DNA of 64,000 nt, from NCBI GenBank assembly GCA_030655135.1, contig JAURWC010000074.1, forward strand, positions 1 to 64,000, read 5' to 3'. This stretch comes from Hyphomicrobiaceae bacterium (GTDB lineage Bacteria > Pseudomonadota > Alphaproteobacteria > Rhizobiales > Hyphomicrobiaceae). The position numbers were made by a program, and so were the translations under genes. The notes under the pieces were generated by a model. The model was not told the DNA's origin and searched no databases. It was given only the letters and a program-made list of their open reading frames with translations. This document shows, in pieces, positions 8,191 to 15,105 of the stretch (position 1 is the stretch's first letter; every line of letters starts with the position of its first letter).

Positions 8191-8315
8191 AGCCTGATCG
8201 TTTGAGATGCGAGCGGTGGAGTTCGCATCGAGGACGTGAATCAGACTCTGAAACTAGGGCGTAGAGCACGTGCATATGTAACGATTTGATTCCGTCAAAA
8301 GCGAACGTGCTCTAG
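8187..8315. repeat. MITE-like dispersed repeat with CTAGAGC termini
   Basis: The element begins CTAGAGC (8187-8193) and ends GCTCTAG (8309-8315), a perfect 7-bp terminal inverted repeat. Its interior shares obvious blocks with the element at 51386-51502, for example GTTTGAGATGCGA after the left end and an A-rich stretch before the right end. It has no coding capacity. Elements of this look are scattered between genes in Hyphomicrobiales (general knowledge). Confidence 0.65.
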
Positions 8316-8510
8316 GCTGCACACAGGAAATGCAGTGGTAGCCACAATTCCTCCCCTGCATGCCCCAATTCACGCCTCAAAAACCCCGCAGATTCCTCCG
8401 CTCTCACACGAGCGAGTCGGCGTAAACCAGACCTTAAGGTTAAGGGGTTAGAAACGTTTATGTTCTCATGGCTTGCCGCCGTTCTTTCGCATTTCCCATC
8501 CGGGGGTTCC

Positions 8511-9815
8511 ATGCTCAAGCGCCAGTCCATCCGCGCTCTCACGCTGCTATCGGCCGTCGCTGCCTCCGCGACGCTTGCCAACGCCGCCGAACTGCCGCCC
8601 ATCAAGATCACCGACGCCAACACCGTCATGAGCTGCGCCACGCCGGGCCGGCTGATGGCCTATCTGAAATCCAACAATCCCAACATCCAGGACAAGTTCG
8701 ACGGGATCGCCACGGACTACATGCGCCATGGCGAAGCGCTGGCCATTCGCTGGGACTATGCGTTCTTCCAGATGTTGGTAGAGACGGGCTACCTGAAGTT
8801 CACCGGCGACGTCGACGTCAAACAGAACAACTTCGCCGGCCTGGGCGCCACCGGCAAGGGCGCGAAGGGCGAAAGCTTCCCTGACGTCTCGACGGGCGTG
8901 AAAGCGCACCTGCAGCACGTCCTGATGTATACCGGATCACCCGTAGAAGACCCAGTCGCTCAGCGCACGCGTGACGTGCAGGCCTGGGGCGTGCTGACGA
9001 AGTGGCAGCAGACGATCAAACGGCCGATGACGTTCAAGGATCTGACGTCCAAGTGGGCGCCGACCAGCAAGGCCTACCCGCGCGATATCGTGTCCGTCGC
9101 CGAGCGGTTCGAGAAGGGTATCTGCCAGCAGGACGACCCCCAACCCGAACTCGTCGCCGAAGCCCGTGGCGGCGCCGACGCCGGCGGCACACCCAATCGC
9201 GCCGCTGAAAAGAAAGCCAAACAGGCCGCCGCCGCAGAGGACAGCGAGACACCTTCCGTCGCGGCAGGCGATGCAGATGCCAAGCCGGCCGGCAAGCCAC
9301 CTGTAGCGGCCGATGCGACCGGCGTGAAAGTCCTCAATCAGCCCGAGGCCGCGCCGGCGGGCGACGATGCAGCCGGCAGCAATGACGCGGCCCCTGCCGC
9401 CGAAAGCACGACGGCGACGCCCCCTGCCAAAATGCCCACGGCCGAAATGGCGCCTCCCGCAAAAGATGGAAAGAAGCAGGCCGCCGCCGGCAAGGCACTC
9501 GCGGAGAAGGCGCCGCCTGCCGACAAGAAGATGGAAACGGCGGCCGTCTCGCCAGGTCCAGGGCCAGCGCCCGCTGCAACCGCAGCAAAATGCAAAGTCT
9601 GGCAGGCAAGCTACGGCGGATCGAAAGCCATCATCATCAAGGCGCAGGCCGACAAGATGACGAACTACACCGTGCTCGACGTCAACGACGGTGCCGAGAA
9701 GCGGGAGGCCGAGGCTTACATCGCTGCCTACGCCAAGGGCGGCGCCACCGTGGGCGAGTTTGCCAGTTCGACCCAGGCGCTGGAAAAGGCTTTCCAACTC
9801 TGCCCTGAAGGCTGA
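8511..9815 (+). CDS. Secreted glucosaminidase-domain protein with low-complexity linker
   Basis: The 434-aa protein has a Sec signal (LTLLSAVAASATLANA). A domain resembling the glucosaminidase/FlgJ-type peptidoglycan hydrolases spans about residues 35-210. It shows WDYAFFQMLVETGYLKF with a possible catalytic Glu, then QNNFAGLGATGKG and the segment STGVKAHLQH. A linker of about 140 residues rich in Ala, Pro, Lys and Asp follows. The final 75 residues form a small domain bounded by two cysteines (AKCKVW and QLCPEG). It probably acts on peptidoglycan in the periplasm. The ATG at 8511 is chosen because the signal peptide starts there. The upstream gap (8191-8510) is filled mainly by the repeat element. 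Confidence 0.75.
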   Translation: MLKRQSIRALTLLSAVAASATLANAAELPPIKITDANTVMSCATPGRLMAYLKSNNPNIQDKFDGIATDYMRHGEALAIRWDYAFFQMLVETGYLKFTGDVDVKQNNFAGLGATGKGAKGESFPDVSTGVKAHLQHVLMYTGSPVEDPVAQRTRDVQAWGVLTKWQQTIKRPMTFKDLTSKWAPTSKAYPRDIVSVAERFEKGICQQDDPQPELVAEARGGADAGGTPNRAAEKKAKQAAAAEDSETPSVAAGDADAKPAGKPPVAADATGVKVLNQPEAAPAGDDAAGSNDAAPAAESTTATPPAKMPTAEMAPPAKDGKKQAAAGKALAEKAPPADKKMETAAVSPGPGPAPAATAAKCKVWQASYGGSKAIIIKAQADKMTNYTVLDVNDGAEKREAEAYIAAYAKGGATVGEFASSTQALEKAFQLCPEG

Positions 9816-10197
9816 TCACTCAGCCACGCTCTCGCTGTTGTTATCCCAGACCGGCAGAGCACTCGCTTGTGACGCGCTGACTGCAACGCTGACAATGTGG
9901 TTAGACCCGTGGGTCTGACCCCTGGTTGAACGTTCGCTCGTGACGGTGCTGCAAACCGCACATGCTTAACGCGGCCACGCGCAATTCTCAGCGTGATGAA
10001 ACCCCGGAAAGCCAAACCGATTCAACGGCTGGCTGCGCTCCTCAAAAAAGTTTCAAGTTGGGCATTCCCGAAACAACTTTTTTACCGTTGTCGGGCAATC
10101 TTGGCGCCGTTGAGTGAGTGGCCGGTTCTTGTGCGTCCAGGTTTGGTGCATGGCTTAAACGGGCCGCGTTCGTGTTCAGTCGAGTGAAGAGTGCCAG
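9816..10197. other. Intergenic region upstream of the sigma-54 regulator
   Basis: It contains two inverted repeats. AGACCCGTGGGTCT lies at 9903-9916. AAAAAAGTT (10044-10052) pairs with AACTTTTTT (10075-10083) across 22 nt. The latter could be a terminator for the upstream gene or an operator. I found no clear -24/-12 promoter here and no convincing small gene. Confidence 0.45.
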
Positions 10198-11706
10198 ATG
10201 GCAAAGCGTATTCTTGTTGTCGACGATGATCCCGTGCAGCGGCGCATCCTCGAAGAAACCATCAAGCGGCTTGGTTTCGAGGTTGTCAGCGCCAGCTCCG
10301 GAGATCAGGCGGTTACGCTGCTCGAAGGTCCCGACCACGGCACGATCTCTCTGGTTCTTCTCGACATGGTGATGCCGGGCCTCGACGGCATCGGCGTCCT
10401 CGATCGTCTGATGCCGCAGCCGGGCATGCCCCCCTTCATCGTGCAGACGGCCAACGGGTCGATCGACGCCGCCGTCAACGCCATGCGCGCCGGTGCCGTA
10501 GACTTTGTCGTCAAGCCCGCCTCGCCGGAGCGGCTCGAAGTTTCCATCAACACCGCGCTGAAGATCGAAGCCCTGTCGGGCGAGATCACGCGCATCAAGA
10601 AGAAGGCGGAAGGCACGCTCACGTTCGGCGACCTGATCGTCAATGGCAATGTGATGGAGCGGGTCATCTCGCTCGGCCGCCGTGCGGCCGCCTCCAACAT
10701 CCCGGTGCTCATCGAAGGCGAAAGCGGCGTCGGCAAGGAACTCATCGCCCGCGCCATCCAAGGCGAAAGCGAGCGCGCCGGCAAACCGTTCATCACCGTC
10801 AACTGCGGCGCCATTCCCGAGAACCTCGTCGAAAGCATTCTCTTCGGTCACGAGAAAGGCTCGTTCACCGGCGCGACCGACAAGCGCATCGGCAAGTTCC
10901 AGGAAGCCGACGGCGGCACCCTGTTCCTTGACGAAGTGGGCGAGCTGCCGCTCGAAGCACAGGTGAAGCTGCTGCGTGCGCTGCAGGAAGGCGAGATCGA
11001 TCCCGTTGGCGCCAAGCGTCCCGTGAAGGTCAACTTCCGCCTGATCTCCGCCACCAACCGCGACATGATCCAGCAGGTAAAAGACGGCAAGTTCCGCGAG
11101 GATCTGTATTATCGCCTCAACGTCTTCCCGATCCACGTGCCGCCTCTGCGCGAGCGCACGACCGACGTGCCTGAACTGGCGCAGCACTTCATCAACCGCA
11201 TCTCCGCCGAAGAAGGCAAGCGCGTCATCGGCTTGAGCGACAGCGCCAAGCGCCTGCTCGAAGCCTACAAGTGGCCGGGTAACGTGCGCCAGTTGGAGAA
11301 CGCGATCTTCCGCGCAGTCGTCCTCGCCGATCGCGCCGAGTTGGGCATCTCCGAGTTTCCGCAGATCGCCGCGCAGGTCGACGGCTTCGACGCTGAAATC
11401 CCGCCAGCGCCGTTGGAGATGCAGACGCCCGGCGCCTACACCGGTCCTGCCGTTCTCGGCGCCGACGAAATCGTGCCGCAGACGATTGAGATCAAGGGCG
11501 CGCAGGGCGGCACGACACTCGGCATTCCCGCAGTAACGGAATCCGGCGAGATTCGTACGCTCGAAGACATCGAGGCCGACATGATCCGCCTCGCACTCGG
11601 CCGTTATCGCGGCCACATGACGGAAGTTGCCAAGCGCCTGAAGATCGGCCGCTCGACGCTTTATCGCAAGATGCAGGAATACGGGCTGGAGCCGCGCGTC
11701 GTCTAA
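10198..11706 (+). CDS. Sigma-54-dependent response regulator (NtrC family)
   Basis: A 502-aa transcription activator. The receiver domain (1-120) has the acidic cluster DDD at 9-11, phospho-acceptor Asp56 in LLDMVMPG, and a conserved Lys in VVKPAS. The AAA+ domain (about 140-375) has Walker A GESGVGKE, the sigma-54 contact loop GSFTGA, Walker B GGTLFLDEVGEL and the arginine-finger region. A Fis-type helix-turn-helix (TEVAKRLKIGRSTLYRKM) ends the protein. A linker of about 80 residues separates AAA+ and HTH. No cognate histidine kinase is adjacent, so the signal is unknown. The gene is followed by its own terminator. Confidence 0.93.
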   Translation: MAKRILVVDDDPVQRRILEETIKRLGFEVVSASSGDQAVTLLEGPDHGTISLVLLDMVMPGLDGIGVLDRLMPQPGMPPFIVQTANGSIDAAVNAMRAGAVDFVVKPASPERLEVSINTALKIEALSGEITRIKKKAEGTLTFGDLIVNGNVMERVISLGRRAAASNIPVLIEGESGVGKELIARAIQGESERAGKPFITVNCGAIPENLVESILFGHEKGSFTGATDKRIGKFQEADGGTLFLDEVGELPLEAQVKLLRALQEGEIDPVGAKRPVKVNFRLISATNRDMIQQVKDGKFREDLYYRLNVFPIHVPPLRERTTDVPELAQHFINRISAEEGKRVIGLSDSAKRLLEAYKWPGNVRQLENAIFRAVVLADRAELGISEFPQIAAQVDGFDAEIPPAPLEMQTPGAYTGPAVLGADEIVPQTIEIKGAQGGTTLGIPAVTESGEIRTLEDIEADMIRLALGRYRGHMTEVAKRLKIGRSTLYRKMQEYGLEPRVV

Positions 11707-11729
11707 CGCGGCAAGGCCAGCGCAAATGA

Positions 11730-11757
11730 AAAGGGTCAGACCTCGGTCTGACCCTTT
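11730..11757 (+). terminator. Rho-independent terminator
   Basis: A 13-bp inverted repeat (AAAGGGTCAGACC at 11730-11742 with GGTCTGACCCTTT at 11745-11757) lies 24 bp after the regulator stop. Both flanks are A/T-rich enough to act in either direction, and it also lies just past the convergent gene ending at 11782. Confidence 0.8.
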
Positions 11758-11781
11758 CTGCGTTCCAGATTCTGCCACGGC

Positions 11782-12093
11782 TTAAGTGTTCGGCACTTTC
11801 GGTTCGATCTTCTTGGCCGGCGGCAGCGTATTCGGCATCGGAGCCGGCTCGGGCTTGGCAGCACCGGCCGGCGGCTCTACCTGCTTTTCCATCGGCGGCG
11901 CACTTTCAAGCATTTCGCCTGGCGGCGCTTCCGGCAGCTGCTCCTGCGCGCGGGGCTCACCTGGTGCGGGGACATTCGGCGGCTGCGGCGTTGGGGTGCC
12001 CTCGCCGGCAGCCTGCGCGAACGCAAGGCCCACTGGCAACACGACTGCTGCGGCGAAAGTCATCGCGATGCGTGCTGTGATTTTGCGGGTCAT
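11782..12093 (-). CDS. Small secreted proline-rich protein
   Basis: The 103-aa product has a signal peptide (AAAVVLPVGLAFAQA). The rest is low-complexity and rich in Pro, Glu, Ala and Lys, with no folded domain visible. It is probably a disordered periplasmic or envelope protein. It lies 45 bp after the small membrane protein gene and is likely the last gene of the gatC-gatA operon. No function is assigned. Confidence 0.6.
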   Translation of the reverse strand: MTRKITARIAMTFAAAVVLPVGLAFAQAAGEGTPTPQPPNVPAPGEPRAQEQLPEAPPGEMLESAPPMEKQVEPPAGAAKPEPAPMPNTLPPAKKIEPKVPNT

Positions 12094-12138
12094 GCGGCAG
12101 AACGCGCGGGCCGCAGGCCCGGTTCCGGTTTGTCGCAG

Positions 12139-12429
12139 TCAGCCGATCTTCTTGCCGATCGTATAGCCGAGTATGGCCCAGATCAGCCCGAAGCCGAACT
12201 GCAGTGCCAAGAGGCCAGCCTCGCCGCCAAGAGCATGCACCTGTACCAATTGCAGCATCGTCACGGCCCAATACAGAACAAACCCGGCCAGCGCCGCGGC
12301 AAACGCCACGATCGGCAGTTTCTGCCACTGGTCCGCCTTGCGGCCCATCAGGAACGCGACGATGACCACCGCCGGATTGAGCAGCGCGATCAGCACCAGC
12401 GTTGCTGGATCAAACGAGTTGATTTCCAT
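12139..12429 (-). CDS. Small membrane protein, three predicted helices
   Basis: The 96-aa protein consists of three hydrophobic segments (about residues 9-27, 38-58 and 69-90) joined by short charged loops (GRKADQWQK), and ends KKIG. The ATG at 12429 shares one base with the TGA of the chorismate mutase gene, showing translational coupling. The family is not one I can name. Its position in an amidotransferase/chorismate mutase operon gives no obvious functional hint. Confidence 0.7.
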   Translation of the reverse strand: MEINSFDPATLVLIALLNPAVVIVAFLMGRKADQWQKLPIVAFAAALAGFVLYWAVTMLQLVQVHALGGEAGLLALQFGFGLIWAILGYTIGKKIG

Positions 12430-12788
12430 CAAGCCGCGCCGCCGTCACCTTTGGAGCCGTCGCGTGGCGCATGCCCCTTGGCGACCGTCTCCTGCGATTG
12501 CCGCAGCTTCTCTTCCTCGTACTGCACGAACCAACCGATCATTTGGCGCCACAGCGCTTCCGTCAGCTCAGGCGGCAGACCCTTGGCGCGGCCGCGCGCC
12601 TTGACCTTGTCGATCACCTGCTGGATGCGCCAGGGCACATAAGCGTCGCCGGGGTTTTCCTTCAGGTGCCAGGCACGGTCGACGTAGCTGAAGCGTTCAG
12701 CGATCAGGTCCACCAGCGCTTCGTCGATGCGATCGATCTCGGCGCGCACTTGCGGCATCGCCTTGCAGTCTTCCGGGGTCAGCGGCAT
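12429..12788 (-). CDS. Chorismate mutase (AroQ type)
   Basis: This 119-aa all-helical enzyme converts chorismate to prephenate for Phe and Tyr synthesis. The AroQ pattern is clear in the first helix (RAEIDRIDEALVDLIAERF), and the C-terminal helix carries LWRQMIGWFVQYEEEKL. The ATG at 12788 overlaps the gatA stop by one base (TGATG), which fixes the start. Translation is coupled at both ends: gatA before it and the 96-aa membrane protein after it. An isochorismate-pyruvate lyase of the same fold cannot be strictly excluded, but no siderophore synthesis genes are nearby. Confidence 0.88.
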   Translation of the reverse strand: MPLTPEDCKAMPQVRAEIDRIDEALVDLIAERFSYVDRAWHLKENPGDAYVPWRIQQVIDKVKARGRAKGLPPELTEALWRQMIGWFVQYEEEKLRQSQETVAKGHAPRDGSKGDGGAA

Positions 12789-14293
12789 CAGCTTTTCCCT
12801 TTCTTCGCGGCACCCGCGAGCCACCACGCGTCCGGTGCCGTGAAGCGCCCGGCCGCTGTCTCGATCGCTTGCGCCGTGCGGAACAGCGTGGCCTCGTCAA
12901 ACGGCTTGCCGATCAGCTGCAGGCCGAGCGGCGTACCCTCGGACGACAGCCCGGCCGGAACCGAGATTCCCGGCAGGCCGGCCATGTTCACGGTGACGGT
13001 GAATATGTCTTCCAGGTACATCGCGATTGGATCGCCGGTCTTCTCGCCGAAGCCGAAAGCGGGCGACGGCGTCGTCGGCGTCAGCACCACGTCGACCTTG
13101 TCCCACGCCTCGTCGAAGTCTTGTTTGATCAACGTGCGCACCTTCTGCGCCTTCAGATAGTAGGCGTCGTAATACCCGGCCGACAGCACGTAGGTGCCGA
13201 CGAGGATGCGCTTGCGCACTTCATGCCCGAAGCCGGCGGCACGCGTGTTCTCGTAGGTCTCGATCACGTCTTTTCCGTTGACGCGCAGGCCGTAGCGAAC
13301 GCCGTCGTAGCGCGCCAGATTGGACGAGGCCTCCGCGGGCGCCACGATGTAATAGGCCGGCAGCGCGTATTTGGTATGCGGCAGGCTGATGTCGTGAATG
13401 GTGGCGCCGGCATCCTTCAGGATGGCGATACCCTTCTGCCAGAGCGCGTCGATCTCCGCCGACATGCCCGCGACGCGATATTCCTTCGGCACACCGATGC
13501 GCAGGCCCTTCACGCCGCTCGTCAGGCCCGTCTCGTAGTCGGGCACTGGCACGTTGACCGAGGTGGAGTCTTTTGCGTCATAGCTCGCCATGCTGGTGAG
13601 CATGATGGCCGCATCGCGCACCGTCTTCGCAATCGGCCCCGCCTGGTCGAGCGAGGACGCGAACGCCACGATGCCCCAGCGCGAGCAGCGCCCGTACGTC
13701 GGCTTGATGCCGACCGTGCCCGTCAGCGCCGCCGGCTGGCGAATGGAGCCGCCCGTATCGGTAGCGGTTGCTGCAAGGCACAGGTTGGCCGCCACCGCAG
13801 CAGACGATCCGCCCGACGAGCCACCGGGCACCAGCTTCGTATCCGCGCCCTTGCGCCGCCAGGGCGACACGACGGGCCCGAACGCGCTCGTCTCGTTCGA
13901 CGAGCCCATGGCGAACTCGTCGTTGTTGAGCTTGCCGAGCATCACGGCACCGGCATTCCAAAGATTGCCGCCGACGGTCGACTCGTAGGCCGGTTTGAAA
14001 TGGTCGAGGATCTTGGAGCACGCCGTCGTGCGGATGCCGTTGGTGCAGAACAGATCCTTGTTGCCGAGCGGCAGGCCCTCCAGCGGACGGGCATCGCCCT
14101 TGGCCAGACGCGCATCGCTGGCCTTGGCTTGCGCCAGCGCGTGATCCGGCGTTGGCAGCACGTAGGCGTTCAGCGTGCCGTTTGCGTTATCGATGGCGCC
14201 GATGTGCGCCTCGGTCAGCTCCGTCGCCGTGAACTCCTTCTTGCGCAAACCATCGCGTGCTTCCGAAAGCGTAAGAGCCGTCAAATCCGTCAC
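12788..14293 (-). CDS. gatA: Aspartyl/glutamyl-tRNA amidotransferase subunit A
   Basis: This is the amidase subunit of GatCAB. It releases ammonia from glutamine to convert Glu-tRNA(Gln) or Asp-tRNA(Asn) to the amide form. The amidase signature is present: catalytic Lys in [11 protein letters not shown] and the Gly/Ser block [14 protein letters not shown] holding the cis-Ser and nucleophile Ser. The GTG at 14293 is chosen (501 aa) because AAGAAGGA lies about 8 nt upstream and it starts 2 nt after the preceding gene. gatB is not in the window. gatC lies upstream, separated by one extra gene. Confidence 0.96.
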   Translation of the reverse strand: MTDLTALTLSEARDGLRKKEFTATELTEAHIGAIDNANGTLNAYVLPTPDHALAQAKASDARLAKGDARPLEGLPLGNKDLFCTNGIRTTACSKILDHFKPAYESTVGGNLWNAGAVMLGKLNNDEFAMGSSNETSAFGPVVSPWRRKGADTKLVPGGSSGGSSAAVAANLCLAATATDTGGSIRQPAALTGTVGIKPTYGRCSRWGIVAFASSLDQAGPIAKTVRDAAIMLTSMASYDAKDSTSVNVPVPDYETGLTSGVKGLRIGVPKEYRVAGMSAEIDALWQKGIAILKDAGATIHDISLPHTKYALPAYYIVAPAEASSNLARYDGVRYGLRVNGKDVIETYENTRAAGFGHEVRKRILVGTYVLSAGYYDAYYLKAQKVRTLIKQDFDEAWDKVDVVLTPTTPSPAFGFGEKTGDPIAMYLEDIFTVTVNMAGLPGISVPAGLSSEGTPLGLQLIGKPFDEATLFRTAQAIETAAGRFTAPDAWWLAGAAKKGKS

Positions 14294-14295
14294 GA

Positions 14296-14715
14296 TCAGT
14301 TGTCCTTCTTGGCGGGTGGCACATCGCACACGGCATACAGCGTGGGTTCTTCCTCACCTTCACCCGTCACCTTGAATGTGCCCTCGCCGGTCTTGTCGAT
14401 GACCTGCGTGTCATCCCATTGGCTCTCGCCCTCCTCGCAGGAGGTGACGACCTTCCATGACTTCCCGGCTTCCGTCTCGGTCACCGTCTTGAAAGCGCAT
14501 TCATGCTCCCAGCCCTGGTAGCCGGCGGCCGTCAGCGTTTCCGGCACCGTCGAGATGTTGCGATCACCGCCGGCGCCCAGCGCCTTCAGCTTGTCGCAGC
14601 CTTCGGCCGTGGCATACGTGGCCGAGCCGAGGAAGGCCGCCGTCGTCTCCTGCGCGAACGCTGGCAGAGCCAAGACCGGTGTCAGAACAAAGAGCGTCAG
14701 GGCGAAATTGCGCAT
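14296..14715 (-). CDS. Secreted small protein inserted between gatC and gatA
   Basis: The 139-aa product has a signal peptide ([16 protein letters not shown]). The mature domain contains four cysteines (EGCDKL, HECAFK, TSCEEG and AVCDVP), suggesting two disulfides in the periplasm. I do not recognise the family. It starts 3 nt after the gatC stop, and its stop is 2 nt before the gatA start, so it is firmly inside the operon. A periplasmic product between two subunits of a cytoplasmic tRNA enzyme is unexpected, and no functional link is apparent. Confidence 0.75.
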   Translation of the reverse strand: MRNFALTLFVLTPVLALPAFAQETTAAFLGSATYATAEGCDKLKALGAGGDRNISTVPETLTAAGYQGWEHECAFKTVTETEAGKSWKVVTSCEEGESQWDDTQVIDKTGEGTFKVTGEGEEEPTLYAVCDVPPAKKDN

Positions 14716-14718
14716 GGC

Positions 14719-15006
14719 TCACTCCACGACTTTGGGGACGACAAAGAAGTTGTCTTCCGTAACCGGCGCATTGGCCACGACGGTCGCAGCGATTTCGCCG
14801 TCCGTCACCTCGTCCGGCCGCCGCTCCAGATCCTGGGCAACGACGCGCGTCATCGGCTCGACCGACTTAGTGTCGACCTCGTCGAGTTGCTTCACCCAGT
14901 CGAGGATGCCGGACAGCTCCTTTTGAAGCGACTGGGCCTCGGAGTCCGTGATTTTGATGCGCGCCAGACGTGCGATGCGCCGCACGGTCGCTTCGTCGAC
15001 CTGCAT
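14719..15006 (-). CDS. gatC: Aspartyl/glutamyl-tRNA amidotransferase subunit C
   Basis: This 95-aa subunit wraps around GatA and stabilises the GatCAB complex. The N-terminal pattern [18 protein letters not shown] and the central [16 protein letters not shown] are typical of GatC, as is the C-terminal [10 protein letters not shown]. The ATG at 15006 gives the standard length and has AGAGGG just upstream. The upstream extension to 15072 lacks family features. It is the first gene of a six-gene run on the minus strand. Confidence 0.95.
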   Translation of the reverse strand: MQVDEATVRRIARLARIKITDSEAQSLQKELSGILDWVKQLDEVDTKSVEPMTRVVAQDLERRPDEVTDGEIAATVVANAPVTEDNFFVVPKVVE

Positions 15007-15105
15007 GGCCCTCTTCCATTCGTGTTCGCTAAATACCGGCGCAGTCTTAGCGGCGCGCCCGCCGTGGCGCAAGCAGCGCCGGAAAAGCCCGTCTGGCTCC
15101 GGTGC

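Noticed and set aside
9993-10187. 64-codon frame before the sigma-54 regulator
   Set aside because: The product is basic and irregular, overlaps the inverted repeat, and has no support beyond being open.
10042-11778. 578-codon open frame on the minus strand opposite the sigma-54 regulator
   Set aside because: It is the antisense of a clear gene with all expected motifs. Long antisense frames are common in GC-rich DNA, and the translated product has no recognisable domain.
12869-14521. 550-codon open frame on the plus strand opposite gatA
   Set aside because: It is antisense to an unmistakable amidase, with an Arg/His-rich composition typical of shadow frames.
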